The position numbers and the translations under genes were made by a program. Shown here piece by piece: positions 1-9,900 of a DNA stretch of 64,000 nucleotides. Position 1 is the first letter of the stretch, and every line of letters begins with the position of its first letter. The stretch comes from Hymenobacter sp. J193 (GTDB lineage: Bacteria; Bacteroidota; Bacteroidia; Cytophagales; Hymenobacteraceae), in assembly GCF_024700075.1 (NCBI RefSeq), contig NZ_JAJONE010000001.1:4177001-4241000 (forward strand), read 5' to 3'. The notes beneath the pieces were generated by a model. The model ran no database searches. It was given only the letters and a program-made list of their open reading frames with translations, and was not told the origin of the DNA.

Positions 1-35
1 GCAGCCCGCCGCCCGCGTTTCCGGGCTCGTGGCCG

Positions 36-43
36 TATCTTTG
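36..43 (+). promoter_or_regulatory. -7 promoter element, almost leaderless
   Basis: TATCTTTG fits the Bacteroidota -7 consensus TAnnTTTG and lies only 5 bases before the methyltransferase ATG, so the transcript would have almost no leader. A clear -33 element is not certain. Confidence 0.45.
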
Positions 44-48
44 CGACC

Positions 49-783
49 ATGCCTCACTCTGTATCTTCGCCCGATGCCCTGGGCCACGCGCTGCTGACCT
101 ACCACCGTGGCCTCGACCCCGCCGCCACGCTCACCGTGCACTCCAACGTAGCCGAGGACGAGTCACTACCGGCCAGTTACTTCTTCCGCTCCCTCTGGGA
201 AATGCCCGAGATGGAGCGCCTGGCCCTGGATGAGTGTCAGGGCCGCGTGCTCGACCTGGGCGCCGGCGCCGGCTGCCACGCCCTGGAGCTGCAAAGCCGG
301 GGCTTTGCTGTGAAAGCCGTGGATGTATCGGTGGGGGCGGTGCAAACCATGCAGGAGCGCGGGGTACGGGAAGTGGCCTGCCACGAGCTGTTTGCCGTAC
401 CGGCCGAGGCGGGAGGCTACGACACGCTGCTGATGCTCATGAACGGTCTCGGGCTGGTAGGCACCCTGGACGGGCTGGAGCGTTTTCTGGTTTTTGCCCG
501 TACGCTGCTGGCGCCCGGCGGCCAGATTCTGGCTACTTCCTCGGATATTTCTTATCTGTATGAAGACGAGGAAGGCGCCTTGGTGTTCGACCTGAACGGC
601 CCCTACTACGGGGAAGTGGAGTACACCATGAGCTACCAGACCGAAACCGGCGCGGCCTTTTCCTGGTTGTTTGCCGATGCCAGCATTTTGCAGGATTACG
701 CCGAAGCCGCCGGCTACGAAGTCGAGTTTCTGGCCGAAGACGAGCAGCAGCAATACCTGGTACGCCTTACGCTGAGAAGCTAG
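49..783 (+). CDS. class I SAM-dependent methyltransferase
   Basis: A 244-residue cytosolic protein. The SAM-binding motif I is visible as VLDLGAGAGCHALEL (about residues 67-81), followed by an acidic strand end (VKAVDVS, about 88-94) that would bind the ribose. This is the Rossmann pattern of class I methyltransferases; a later LLAPGGQIL stretch (about 149-157) is also typical. The substrate cannot be told from sequence; the family includes small-molecule methylases. The ATG is placed directly after a TATCTTTG promoter element. The thioesterase gene follows 56 bases downstream on the same strand and may be co-transcribed. Confidence 0.85.
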   Translation: MPHSVSSPDALGHALLTYHRGLDPAATLTVHSNVAEDESLPASYFFRSLWEMPEMERLALDECQGRVLDLGAGAGCHALELQSRGFAVKAVDVSVGAVQTMQERGVREVACHELFAVPAEAGGYDTLLMLMNGLGLVGTLDGLERFLVFARTLLAPGGQILATSSDISYLYEDEEGALVFDLNGPYYGEVEYTMSYQTETGAAFSWLFADASILQDYAEAAGYEVEFLAEDEQQQYLVRLTLRS

Positions 784-839
784 AATATTCATCTTAGCCT
801 GCAACACCGGCTTCTGGCTTCTGCCTGATTTCTTCCCTT

Positions 840-1292
840 ATGGAATACGCCAAAACCTATACCGTCCGCTGGGCCGACCTCGACCCGAACATCCACATGC
901 GCCACTCGGCCTACACCGACTACGCGGCCCATACCCGGGTGCAGTTTCTGGCCGAGCAGGGTTTTACCATGGCGCGCTTTGCCCAGCTGGGCATCGGCCC
1001 CATCCTGTTTCGCGAAGACACCCGCTTTCTAAAAGAAGTGGGACTCGGCGAAACCATTCGCGTGACGGCCGAGCTGTCGGGGCTGAACGAGGATGGCTCC
1101 CGCTGGAATATCGTCCACGCAATCTATAAGGAAGATGGTCGGCTGGCCGCCACCGTGACAGTGGAAGGGGCCTGGCTGGATTTGCGCGCCCGCAAGCTGA
1201 CGGTGCCCCCGCCCGAAATTTCCACCGTTATGAGCAGCATCAGCCGGCACGCTTCTTACCAGGATATTGTGCGGGCGCCCCGCGAGGCGTAG
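840..1292 (+). CDS. acyl-CoA thioesterase, 4HBT (hotdog) family
   Basis: A 150-residue protein beginning MEYAKTYTVRWADLDPN. The segment VRWADLDPNIHMRHSAYTDY matches the N-terminal signature of 4-hydroxybenzoyl-CoA thioesterase-like hotdog enzymes, in which the Asp after the WADLD motif is catalytic. The family hydrolyses acyl-CoA thioesters; the natural acyl chain is unknown. Length is normal for a single hotdog domain. The ATG is preferred because it starts immediately before the conserved strand. It follows the methyltransferase gene with a 56-base gap, and no terminator was seen between them. Confidence 0.85.
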   Translation: MEYAKTYTVRWADLDPNIHMRHSAYTDYAAHTRVQFLAEQGFTMARFAQLGIGPILFREDTRFLKEVGLGETIRVTAELSGLNEDGSRWNIVHAIYKEDGRLAATVTVEGAWLDLRARKLTVPPPEISTVMSSISRHASYQDIVRAPREA

Positions 1293-1524
1293 TCGGGGCA
1301 TGAGGGCTCGGTCAAAAACCAGGCACTACCAGAAGATATTAATGGCCGTCACCAAGCGCTGTTCATTGCTTTAGCCAGGAGTTCCAGGAGTTGCTGCAGA
1401 AAGCAATACCTACTAAGAAGCAGTGTTTGGGCGACATGGCTGCGCCTGCTGCCCAATGGCCGCCAGCATTCGAAAAGGAGCGTAGGTAAAATAGTTGTCT
1501 GAATAATAGTGCGTTGTACAGGCT
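1293..1524. other. intergenic region, nothing recognised
   Basis: About 230 bases between the thioesterase stop and the first GTCTAC module. Short open frames here have no recognisable motif or start, and I see no RNA gene or hairpin of note. Confidence 0.4.
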
Positions 1525-1582
1525 GTCTACACTTTGTCTACACGCCTTTTTAGGAATGTAAGCCTATTCGGTTGAACTATTG
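1525..1582 (+). promoter_or_regulatory. GTCTAC direct-repeat module, copy 1
   Basis: Two GTCTAC hexamers at 1525 and 1536 (11-base period) are followed by TTTTTAGG and then CTATTG at 1577. The same elements with the same 52-base offset occur before the fibre genes at 6946 and 14035. The direct-repeat layout suggests a regulator binding site and promoter for the downstream fibre gene. The transcription start is not defined. Confidence 0.65.
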
Positions 1583-1734
1583 TAAAACTTAGAGCGTGTC
1601 GGCTTCGCTTCCTCTAGCTTCCTCTAGGCTTAGCGCTTTCTTGCATTCGTTGGTAGCTCCCTGCTCGGAAAACGGACGGCGGTTGGTGCCTTCATCAAGG
1701 GGCGTTTCCCTTTCTCTTATCTTCTGCTCACCTC

Positions 1735-4041
1735 ATGCCATACCAATACTCTTTTCCTGCTTTGCGCTATTCTTGCCTGCTTGCGCCATTGGCGACCCTG
1801 CTGCTACTGGCTGCTGCCCCTCAGGCCACCCAGGCCCAAAGCGTTGGTATCGGCACCACCGCGCCCAATGCCTCGGCGGCCCTCGAAATCAGGAGCACCT
1901 CGCAGGGCCTGCTGCTGCCCCGCCTCACCCTGGCCCAGCGCGACGCCCTTACGGCCAGCACTACGGCCCCGCCCGTGGCCGGCCTGGTGATTTATCAGTC
2001 CGACAACACCCCCGGCCTCTACGCCTTCGATGGCACGACCTGGGTGCGCCTGGGCGGTGACAATCTGGGCAGCCACACGGTTACCCAAAACCTGAACCTG
2101 GCCGATAAGCTGCTGGTGGGCAATGGCGGCACCCAGGGCCTGAGCATCGACAACGCCGGCAACGTAGGTCTGGGCACCACCGCCCCCAGCCAGAAGCTGG
2201 ACGTGCGCGGCAACGTGCGCCTGGGCGACAACGGCGGCCAGGCAGCCGGTACAGGGCAGGCCATTGAGTGGGTGGGGCCGGGCGTGAGCTCCGACCCGGT
2301 AGGTATCTACCGCCACAATCCAGCCGTAGACCAGAGCGAGCTGCGCGTGGTAGTGGGCGATGTGGCCGACCCGAGCGACAAGTTCGTGGTGGGCCGCATG
2401 GGCGGCACCAGCAGTGAGGGCGGCATCCCTACGGGTAACTTCACCCCGGCTTTCTCGGTGGGTGCCGACGGCAAGGTGAACGTGAACGGGCTGGTGGGCA
2501 CCGGCACCCGTTTCCTGGCCGCCGACCCTGACGGCAACCTGACGGCTACGGCCACCACCGGTACGGAAGGCGACAACCTGGGCGACCATGTGGCCACCCA
2601 GAACATCAACCTGAACGGCAACAAGCTGGTGGGCGGCACCACGGACCGCGCCATCCGGGGTGGTCTAAGCCTCGACGGCAACGGCCTGCTCACGGTCGGC
2701 GCGGCCCGCGTCAACGCCGACTCCACCAACCGCTACGGCGCGCGCCTGCTCGACATGGACCAGGACGTGGTCATCACCTCCAAGCAGGGCAAGGGCAACA
2801 CGACACCCGCCATCCTCGGGGCCGGCGACCGGCTGATGTGGCTCTCGTATTACGGGGCCTTCCGGGCCGGGGGCGTCACGGGCGACCGGTGGAACCGCAC
2901 GGCCGCGGGCAGCTCCAGCACCGTTATCGGCATGTACTCGGCGGCTTTCGGCCTCGACAACCAGGTCGGCAGCCCCTACGCCACGGGCTTTGGCTGGAAC
3001 AACCGTCTGCGCAACAGCGAAGGGGCGCTGGTCACGGGCCTCAACAACGACGTGGTGCAGGGCTTCTACGCGCTGGTGACTGGTGCGCGCAACTCCCCCA
3101 AAGGCTGGTACCACCTGATCGGCGGCTACCAGAACAAGGTGCTGGGGTCAACTTCCGCCGGCTACTCCGCCGCCGTGGGTGCCTACGTCCCGAGCTGGCC
3201 CCCGTCCTTGGCCTTTGGCCAGGGCTGCTACTCCCGCTCCAGCCGGGGCAACACCTACACCATGGGCTACTACGCCCGCACCAACGGCTACTACGGCAGC
3301 TTTGTACTGGCCGATATGTCGCCGCTTGTCGGTCTTGACCCTCAAGTCCAGACACCCTCCGACCGCCAGCAGGACTCGGTGTACAGCACCAACTACAACC
3401 AGATGACCATGCGCTTTGCCGGGGGCTACCGCCTCTTCACCTCCGTGGCCACCCGCACTGACCCCGGAGGGGTCACGCCGCTGGGTACGCCCGTGGGCGT
3501 ACAGGTGTTTCCCGGCGGCAATGCCTGGCAAACCCTCTCCGACTCGACCAAGAAGGAGCGGCGGGTGCTGGCCGACGGCAACCTGTTTCTGGCCCGCATC
3601 AACCGTATGCGCCTGGGCTCGTGGAACTACAAGGGCCAGAGCGCCGACACCATGCGCCACTACGGCCCCATGGCCCAGGACTTCTATGCCGCCTTCGGTC
3701 ACGACGGGGTAGGCAGTATTGGCGAGAAAACCAGCATCAACCAAGCCGACTTCGACGGGGTGAACCTGATTGCCATTCAGGCCCTGTACCGGCGGGTGCT
3801 GGCTCTGGAAGCAGAGAATGCCCGCCAGCAGCAGCAGATTCAGTTGCTGCAAGTCCCGGCCGGTGTCTCGCCCACGCCGGCTGCCGAGGTGGCGGAGCTG
3901 CGCCGTCAGCAGGCCGCCCTGCAAGCCCGCCTGACCCAGGCCGATGCCGACCACGCCAGCCTGCTTTCCCTGCAAGCCCAGATGGCCCGCCTGCTGGGCG
4001 CCGACGCCCAGGCCCGCCAAGAACCGACTCCGGCCCGGTAA
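1735..4041 (+). CDS. secreted fibre-like protein with C-terminal S74 endosialidase-chaperone domain
   Basis: A 768-residue secreted protein. Residues 1-35 are a signal peptide ending in TQAQ. Next comes the module common to this locus, VGIGTTAPNASAALEI, and further GNVGLGTTAPSQKLDV copies. The middle (about 390-530) is rich in short Gly/Asn/Tyr repeats like YadA-type heads. The C-terminus (about 600-690) is an S74 intramolecular chaperone domain: SDSTKKERR gives the Ser and the Lys five residues later that form the self-cleavage dyad in the family, followed by MRHYGPMAQDFYAAFG and DGVNLIAIQALYRR. A coiled coil (about 685-760) ends it. S74 domains help trimeric fibres fold and then cut themselves off. 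It is preceded by a GTCTAC module and followed by a long palindrome. Ligand and anchoring are unknown. Confidence 0.8.
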   Translation: MPYQYSFPALRYSCLLAPLATLLLLAAAPQATQAQSVGIGTTAPNASAALEIRSTSQGLLLPRLTLAQRDALTASTTAPPVAGLVIYQSDNTPGLYAFDGTTWVRLGGDNLGSHTVTQNLNLADKLLVGNGGTQGLSIDNAGNVGLGTTAPSQKLDVRGNVRLGDNGGQAAGTGQAIEWVGPGVSSDPVGIYRHNPAVDQSELRVVVGDVADPSDKFVVGRMGGTSSEGGIPTGNFTPAFSVGADGKVNVNGLVGTGTRFLAADPDGNLTATATTGTEGDNLGDHVATQNINLNGNKLVGGTTDRAIRGGLSLDGNGLLTVGAARVNADSTNRYGARLLDMDQDVVITSKQGKGNTTPAILGAGDRLMWLSYYGAFRAGGVTGDRWNRTAAGSSSTVIGMYSAAFGLDNQVGSPYATGFGWNNRLRNSEGALVTGLNNDVVQGFYALVTGARNSPKGWYHLIGGYQNKVLGSTSAGYSAAVGAYVPSWPPSLAFGQGCYSRSSRGNTYTMGYYARTNGYYGSFVLADMSPLVGLDPQVQTPSDRQQDSVYSTNYNQMTMRFAGGYRLFTSVATRTDPGGVTPLGTPVGVQVFPGGNAWQTLSDSTKKERRVLADGNLFLARINRMRLGSWNYKGQSADTMRHYGPMAQDFYAAFGHDGVGSIGEKTSINQADFDGVNLIAIQALYRRVLALEAENARQQQQIQLLQVPAGVSPTPAAEVAELRRQQAALQARLTQADADHASLLSLQAQMARLLGADAQARQEPTPAR

Positions 4042-4056
4042 AGCACCCTTGCTGCG

Positions 4057-4121
4057 CTACCGTGCCTACAGCAAAAAGCCAGACCCTACGTAGGGTCTGG
4101 CTTTTGCTGTAGGCACGGTAG
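4057..4121. terminator. long near-perfect palindrome, likely bidirectional terminator
   Basis: A 65-base inverted repeat centred at about 4090 (core CCCTACGTAGGG) with roughly 31 paired bases per arm and one unpaired A. The inner part AGCCAGACCC...GGGTCTGGCTTTT is a normal Rho-independent terminator. The outer arms make it much longer than usual. Confidence 0.75.
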
Positions 4122-4668
4122 GGTATTGTCTCAGATGCATAATTGATAGACTGTGCCTGTTGCAACGGTAGGGTGCCGCCTAAGCCAGCAGGAGCCTGGG
4201 GTAGCCAGGGAGGGTGGTAGCCGGGTAAGGGTTCATGATTCGATTTTGGCTAGCTGAGTGCGGTTTGATCCGAGCCTGGACCACTAATGGGCCGCTCGCA
4301 GCCCAATAGCGGGCACGGATGGCCGGTCGCATAGCAACGCCAGTTGATAGGAGCAGGGGGTAGGAGGCCAGCCAAAAACCTACCGGCAAAAGCACCCTCA
4401 CACGTTTTGGCGGGGGACTAGTGTAGGATGGTGCTAGTAGGAAATGGGTGAGCAAACCGTCATATGGTACTATTCTATTATCTGTATACAACGGGGCGCG
4501 CGGTCAGTTATCTTTACGGGGACGGCCGAGCTTTCCAGCAGCATGTGTACCTTAACTGTGCTGTCGTATTTTCCGTGTACGCGCTATTGTCCGTTACCTG
4601 GCAGTAGCGCGTCCTTATGTTCTGCTGCTGCTTTCCGGTCTGTTTCTGCCCGCTACCACACCGTTATT
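4122..4668. other. intergenic region upstream of the sensor-regulator gene
   Basis: About 550 bases. A minus-strand frame at 4180-4491 is open but has no signal, domain or codon-start support, so I do not call it. The segment 4460-4520 is more AT-rich and includes TATCTTTAC at 4508, a fair match to the -7 element, which may drive the downstream gene. Confidence 0.35.
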
Positions 4669-4695
4669 GTGCTTCCGTTACCTCTTGGTCTGTTT

Positions 4696-6591
4696 GTGCT
4701 AAAAAGGCTGCACCTACTGCTGCTGTGTTTGTGCCTGGCAGGTGGACTGCGCGCAGAAGCGCAGCCGGCAGTCAGCAAGGATACGGCTGCTGACCTCACC
4801 GTACGGTTGGAGGGCATGCTGCCCGATAAGAGCTATAGCTGGGAAAGAATTCATGCAGATTCCACGCTGGTCTTTGCCCCGGCCGACTCGCTGCGTCCGG
4901 CTCAGGCCCGCCGGTTCTGGCTTAAACTCACGGTTACCAACCGCAGCCGCTACGACCAGGCCGGCCGACTGCGGGTGCTGCCTGCCCTCGATAACACCCT
5001 GTTTTATTTCGATGCGGATGCCCAGCTGTGGCGTACCCACCGGGCTGGTCTGGCCATAGCCACGGATAGTGCCCGCCTGAAAGGGCAAATGACCCTGCTA
5101 CTGCAAGGACACACCACCACTACAGTTTATGTGCACGTGCGGCTGAGCCAGCAGGCTACGTTGCCGCCATCCATACACTTGGGAGTGAGCATAGAGCAAG
5201 AAGCAACGGCCCGGCACACCGAGTTGTTCTTCGGCGTGGCCTGGGCCGTGTCCATAGCGGTGCTGCTGCTGCTGCTGCTCACCAACCTGCACGGGTACGC
5301 CCGCTTTCCGGACCGCACTACCCTGTATTATATCTGCACGCAGGTAGGGGCGGCCCTGTACATTACGGCGTTCCGGAATTTTTTCAGAGTCTGGTTTCCG
5401 GCGCCGGTTTTCAGTTTGATGGTGCTGCCCAGCGGTATCGGGTACGGCTACTCCATCAACAATATATTTATGCACCTGAGCGTGGTGCTACTGCTCATTG
5501 GGTTTGGGCAGATGACCCGCTCATACCTGGAAACGCCCACCCACCTCCCCCGGCTCGACAAGGTGCTGCGCTACGCACTGCGGGGCTACATAGGCTTCAC
5601 CGTGGTGGTAGGGCTGGTGAACCTGAGCGGATTTTATCTGAACTACTACTCGCTGCTGCTCGACAACCTGCTGGTGCTGGGGGTGATAACGCTGCTGCTG
5701 TACATCACCTTCGTGGCTTACCGGCGGCGGCTGCCCCTGGCGCGCACCTACCTGCTGGCCAACGTGCTGCCCCTGCTGTGCATCATGGCCGTGGCCGTGT
5801 ACCACGTGGTACTGGGCTTCGACAATGAGGGCAAGCTCCTGCTGCCCGACCTGGCCGTGGTGTCGCACGCGCTGTGCTTTTCGGCCGCCATCAGCATCCG
5901 CCTCCAGAACCTGCAGCGCAGCCTGCTGGCCAGGGAGCGCGAAGCCAGTAACCTGGCCCTGGACATCCGGCAGCAGGAGCTGCGCAGCCGGGAAATAGCC
6001 CTGCAGAACACCCAGATTCAGGCGGCTTTCCAGCGGATGGAGCGGCAGCACCAGCAGGACCGGGAGCAGGCCTCGCAGCAGCTGAGCGAAGACCGGCGCC
6101 AGCAGGAAACCACCAACCAGGAGCTGCAGCAGCAGTTGGAAGCCAACCAGCGCGAGCTGGCCTCCACCACCCTGTACGTGCAGCAGAAAAACGCCCTGCT
6201 GGCCGAACTCAAGCAGCAGATAGGAGAACTGGGCGCGCAGAGCCCAGGAGGCCGACCGCAGGAGCTGGCGGGCATCAAGTCTATTCTGCAAACCAGCCTG
6301 TACCTGGACGAGGACTGGCAGCGGTTCAAGCTGCACTTCGAGCAGGTGCACCCGCGCTTTTTCGAGGAGCTGCAAAGCAAGTACCCGGCCCTCACCAAGC
6401 ACGAGCAGCGGCTGTACTGCTACTTCCACATCAACCTTTCTACCAAGGAAATTGCGGTGCTGCTCAACATCGACCCAGCCAGCGTGCGGCGGGCCAAAAC
6501 CAGGCTCTACAAAAAAATAGGTGCGGCCGACAAAGGGGAGGAGCTACCCCCATCCGGGCAGGAAGCAGCCGGGCCCCTGGCCGAAGAATAA
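4696..6591 (+). CDS. 7TM-DISM sensor fused to coiled coil and C-terminal LuxR-like HTH
   Basis: About 631 residues if started at GTG 4696; GTG 4669 is an alternative. The frame is open further upstream, but only these starts place a signal peptide (LHLLLLCLCLAGGLRAEA) at the N-terminus. An extracytoplasmic 7TMR-DISM-like sensory domain precedes seven hydrophobic segments (about 5220-5910), a long Gln/Glu-rich coiled coil (about 5920-6240), and a C-terminal HTH (LTKHEQRLYCYFHINLS, then STKEIAVLLNIDPASVRRAK). This architecture is known in Bacteroidota as a membrane-bound one-component regulator. It lies between fibre genes, so it may control them; that is inference. It ends just before a strong terminator. 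Confidence 0.75.
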   Translation: MLKRLHLLLLCLCLAGGLRAEAQPAVSKDTAADLTVRLEGMLPDKSYSWERIHADSTLVFAPADSLRPAQARRFWLKLTVTNRSRYDQAGRLRVLPALDNTLFYFDADAQLWRTHRAGLAIATDSARLKGQMTLLLQGHTTTTVYVHVRLSQQATLPPSIHLGVSIEQEATARHTELFFGVAWAVSIAVLLLLLLTNLHGYARFPDRTTLYYICTQVGAALYITAFRNFFRVWFPAPVFSLMVLPSGIGYGYSINNIFMHLSVVLLLIGFGQMTRSYLETPTHLPRLDKVLRYALRGYIGFTVVVGLVNLSGFYLNYYSLLLDNLLVLGVITLLLYITFVAYRRRLPLARTYLLANVLPLLCIMAVAVYHVVLGFDNEGKLLLPDLAVVSHALCFSAAISIRLQNLQRSLLAREREASNLALDIRQQELRSREIALQNTQIQAAFQRMERQHQQDREQASQQLSEDRRQQETTNQELQQQLEANQRELASTTLYVQQKNALLAELKQQIGELGAQSPGGRPQELAGIKSILQTSLYLDEDWQRFKLHFEQVHPRFFEELQSKYPALTKHEQRLYCYFHINLSTKEIAVLLNIDPASVRRAKTRLYKKIGAADKGEELPPSGQEAAGPLAEE

Positions 6592-6627
6592 CGCCTCGCC
6601 ACCGCACGCAGTATCCAGCCGACCAGG

Positions 6628-6672
6628 CAAGGGCCCTGGGTTTCCAATGAAACCCAGGGCCCTTGTTGTTTT
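6628..6672 (+). terminator. Rho-independent terminator of the sensor-regulator gene
   Basis: The arm CAAGGGCCCTGGGTTTC pairs perfectly with GAAACCCAGGGCCCTTG across a short CAAT-type loop, and a T-rich run (TTGTTTT) follows. It lies 36 bases after the stop codon at 6591. Confidence 0.9.
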
Positions 6673-6716
6673 ACAGGTAAATAAAAGTATCTGATTATCA
6701 GTAATGTGTAAACATT

Positions 6717-6774
6717 GTCCATACTTTGTCTACGCTCGGTTTTAGGGAAACGGGCCCTGCGCGTCGGACTATTG
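6717..6774 (+). promoter_or_regulatory. GTCTAC direct-repeat module, copy 2
   Basis: GTCCAT at 6717 and GTCTAC at 6728 (11-base period), then GGTTTTAGG, then CTATTG at 6769. Spacing from first repeat to CTATTG is 52 bases, as in copies 1 and 3. Probable promoter/operator of the large fibre gene starting at 6946. Confidence 0.65.
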
Positions 6775-6945
6775 CAGCACATAGCACGTGTCGTCCACGC
6801 CCCGCCGTTGGCTTAGGCCATTATCCACTCGGCAGCAGCTCCAGGGGGAGCTGGGTTGGCGCGCCGGCATCAGAGGTTGGCCCTCGGTGCTGGCGCGGCC
6901 CACCAGCTGGCGGCGCGTTTTTCAGTTGTCTTTCGCTCTTTGCCC

Positions 6946-9900
6946 ATGACCCACACCTACACTCTCCTGCCTGTGTTTTACCGTTACCTGCTCGCGCCCC
7001 TGGCGGCGCTGCTGCTGCTGGCTGCCGCGCCCACGGCCCTGGCCCAAACCACGCCCAGCGGCGGGGTAGGCATCGGCACCACGGCCCCCAATGCCAAGGC
7101 TGCCCTCGAAATCGTGAGCTCGGAAAAGGGCCTGCTCATTCCGCGCCTGACGGTGACGGAGCGGGGTGCCATTGCCGCCCCCGTGCCCGCCGGCCTGCTC
7201 GTGTACCAGACCGACGGCACCCAGCCCGGCTTCTGGTACTACGAGGCCACCAACGGCTGGACGTACCTGAACCCCACCGGCGACGGGGCTGGCGACAACC
7301 TGGGCGACCACACCGCCACCCAGGCCGTGCGCCTCAACGACAACGCCCTGACCAACAACGGCACCGGCGGCATCCGCATCGACGACGCGGGCCAGGTGGG
7401 CATTGGCACCAGCAGCCCCACAGCCCCGCTACACATTGCCAAAGCGGCGACAGTTACGACCTCCAGTTCGGGCCCCAACCTAGCTGCGAATGCCGTGGCC
7501 TCGGCTTCTTCCATTTATGACGCCGATTACCCGGCTTCCGGCGTCAACGATGGTAGTACCGGCAGTACGTGGTCGGCGGCCGGCGGGGCCGGGCTGCCGC
7601 AGTGGGTGCAGCTGGATTTGGGTAGCTCGCCCGCCGTCGTGAAGCAGTACCAGGTGTACCTGGGTGCTTACAACTACGCGGCCGGGGCCTGGGACATGCA
7701 GGGCAGCAACGACGCCAGCGCCTGGACCACTCTGCACACGGTAAGCACGGACCAGCCTGCTGGTACTTACAACACTTACGCGGTGACCAACACCACGGCC
7801 TACCGCTACTACCGCCTGCTCATCTCCCGCGCCCGCACCGGCTACACTAGCAGCGACGTGGACATTGCCGAGTGGCGCCTGATGAGTTCGGTAGGTGGGA
7901 CGACCTCCACGCCCGCCGTGGCCGTGCGCATCGACCCCGGCACCCTGCAGCTGGGCAGCGGCGCGGCCGTGGGCTCCTTCTCCACCGATGGCACCCTGGC
8001 CGGCAACTCCGATGCCAGCGTACCCACCGAGCAGGCTGTGAAAACCTACGTGGACGCCAAAGTAGCCGGCGGCGGCACCGGCAACCAGACGCTGAGCATC
8101 AATGGCCAGAACCTGAGCATCTCGGGCGGCAACACCATTACCCTTCCTGCCGCCAGCGGCGACAACCTGGGCAACCACACCGCCACCGAAGACCTGAACC
8201 TGCAAGGCAATGCCCTGACGGGGGACGGCGCCAACATTAATGGTATCGGGCTGGGCGTGCGTGCCGACGGCGGCCTGAACATCGGACAGAACGCGCCCCG
8301 CCGTAACTTCCTGCTAGGCTACGAAGCCGGCCAGAGCGCTACCACCGGCAACGACAACCACTTTGTGGGTTACCAGGCCGGCCAAGCTACTACCACGGGG
8401 GCGTTCAACCAGTTTGTGGGTCTGCAGAGCGGGTATTTCAACACCACAGGTAGCAGCAACCTGTTCAGCGGCTACCAGAGCGGCTACAATAGCACCACGG
8501 GCGACAATAACGTATTCAGTGGTTTTCGCAGCGGTGTGTACAGCAGCACGGGCAGCCAAAACGTATTTCTGGGCTCCTCCAGCGGCCTCATCAACACCAC
8601 TGGCAGCAACAACGTGGCTCTGGGTTACAACAGCGGGCCGAACAGAGGGGATCTGACGAATGCCATTGCCATTGGCGCGAACGTGCAGGCCACCCAGAGC
8701 AACACGATGGTGCTGGGCAACGGCGTGAAAGTGGGTATTGGCACCAGTGAGCCCACCCAGAAGCTGGAAGTGGCCGACGGCAACATCAAGATTGCAACTA
8801 CTGGCAATGGCTTGGTCTTTCCCGACGGTACTTTCCAGACCACGGCGGCCAGCGGCGACAACCTAGGCAACCACACCGCCACCACCAACATTGGCCTGAA
8901 CGGCAACTGGCTCAGCAACGCCCCCGGCAATGCCAACGGCCTACGCGTGACGGATGGTGGCAACGTGGGCATCGGTACGGCCGACCCGCAGGCTACGCTG
9001 CACGTGAACGGCAGCACCCGCCTAAGCGGCTTGGCCGGCTCCGGCACCCGCGTGGTAACGGCCGATGCCAACGGCAACCTGGCTACGACAGCCACCAGCA
9101 CCCTGGGCGACAATCTGGGCAACCACACCGCCACCCAGAACCTGAACTTGCAAACCAACGCTCTGACGGGCAACGGCGCCAACATCAGCGGTATTGGCCT
9201 GGGCGTGCGGGCCGATGGGGGCCTGAACATCGGGCAGAACAACCAGAATCAGAACCTGGCGCTGGGCTACGGCACCGGCTCCACCAGCTTGGGCGCCTAC
9301 AACCAGTTTGTGGGTTTGCAGAGTGGGGCCTACACCACGGGCGAAGGCAACCTGTTTGTGGGCTACCAGAGCGGCCTCTACAATGGCAGCGGCAACTACA
9401 ACCAGTTTGTGGGGCGCTACAGCGGCCGCAACAACACCACGGGCAGTTACAACCTGTTCATGGGTGAATCGAGCGGTAACAGCAACACCACGGGCAGCTA
9501 CAACCAGTTTGTGGGCTACCGGAGCGGCCAGGCCAATACTACGGGCGAATACAACCTGTTTATGGGCTATGAGAGCGGCAGAGCTAACACCACGGGCGGC
9601 CGCAATATGTTCAGCGGCAACTATAGCGGCTACTCCAACACCACGGGCATCTTCAACCAGTTTATAGGTAACTACAGCGGCTACGCCAACACCACGGGCC
9701 AGGAGAACCTGTTTGTAGGCTACGGGAGCGGCAGCACCAATACCACGGGCTTCTACAACCAATTTATTGGCTTCCGCAGTGGCGAGGCCAACACTACGGG
9801 CAGCAACAACCAGTTCAGCGGCTACTATAGTGGCTACCGCAATACGACGGGCAGCAGCAACCAGTTTAGCGGCTACGAGAGCGGCAACGCCAACACCTCG

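Noticed and set aside
4180..4491. Minus-strand open frame of 103 codons before the sensor gene
   Set aside because: No signal, domain or promoter, and its composition is that of random high-GC frames.
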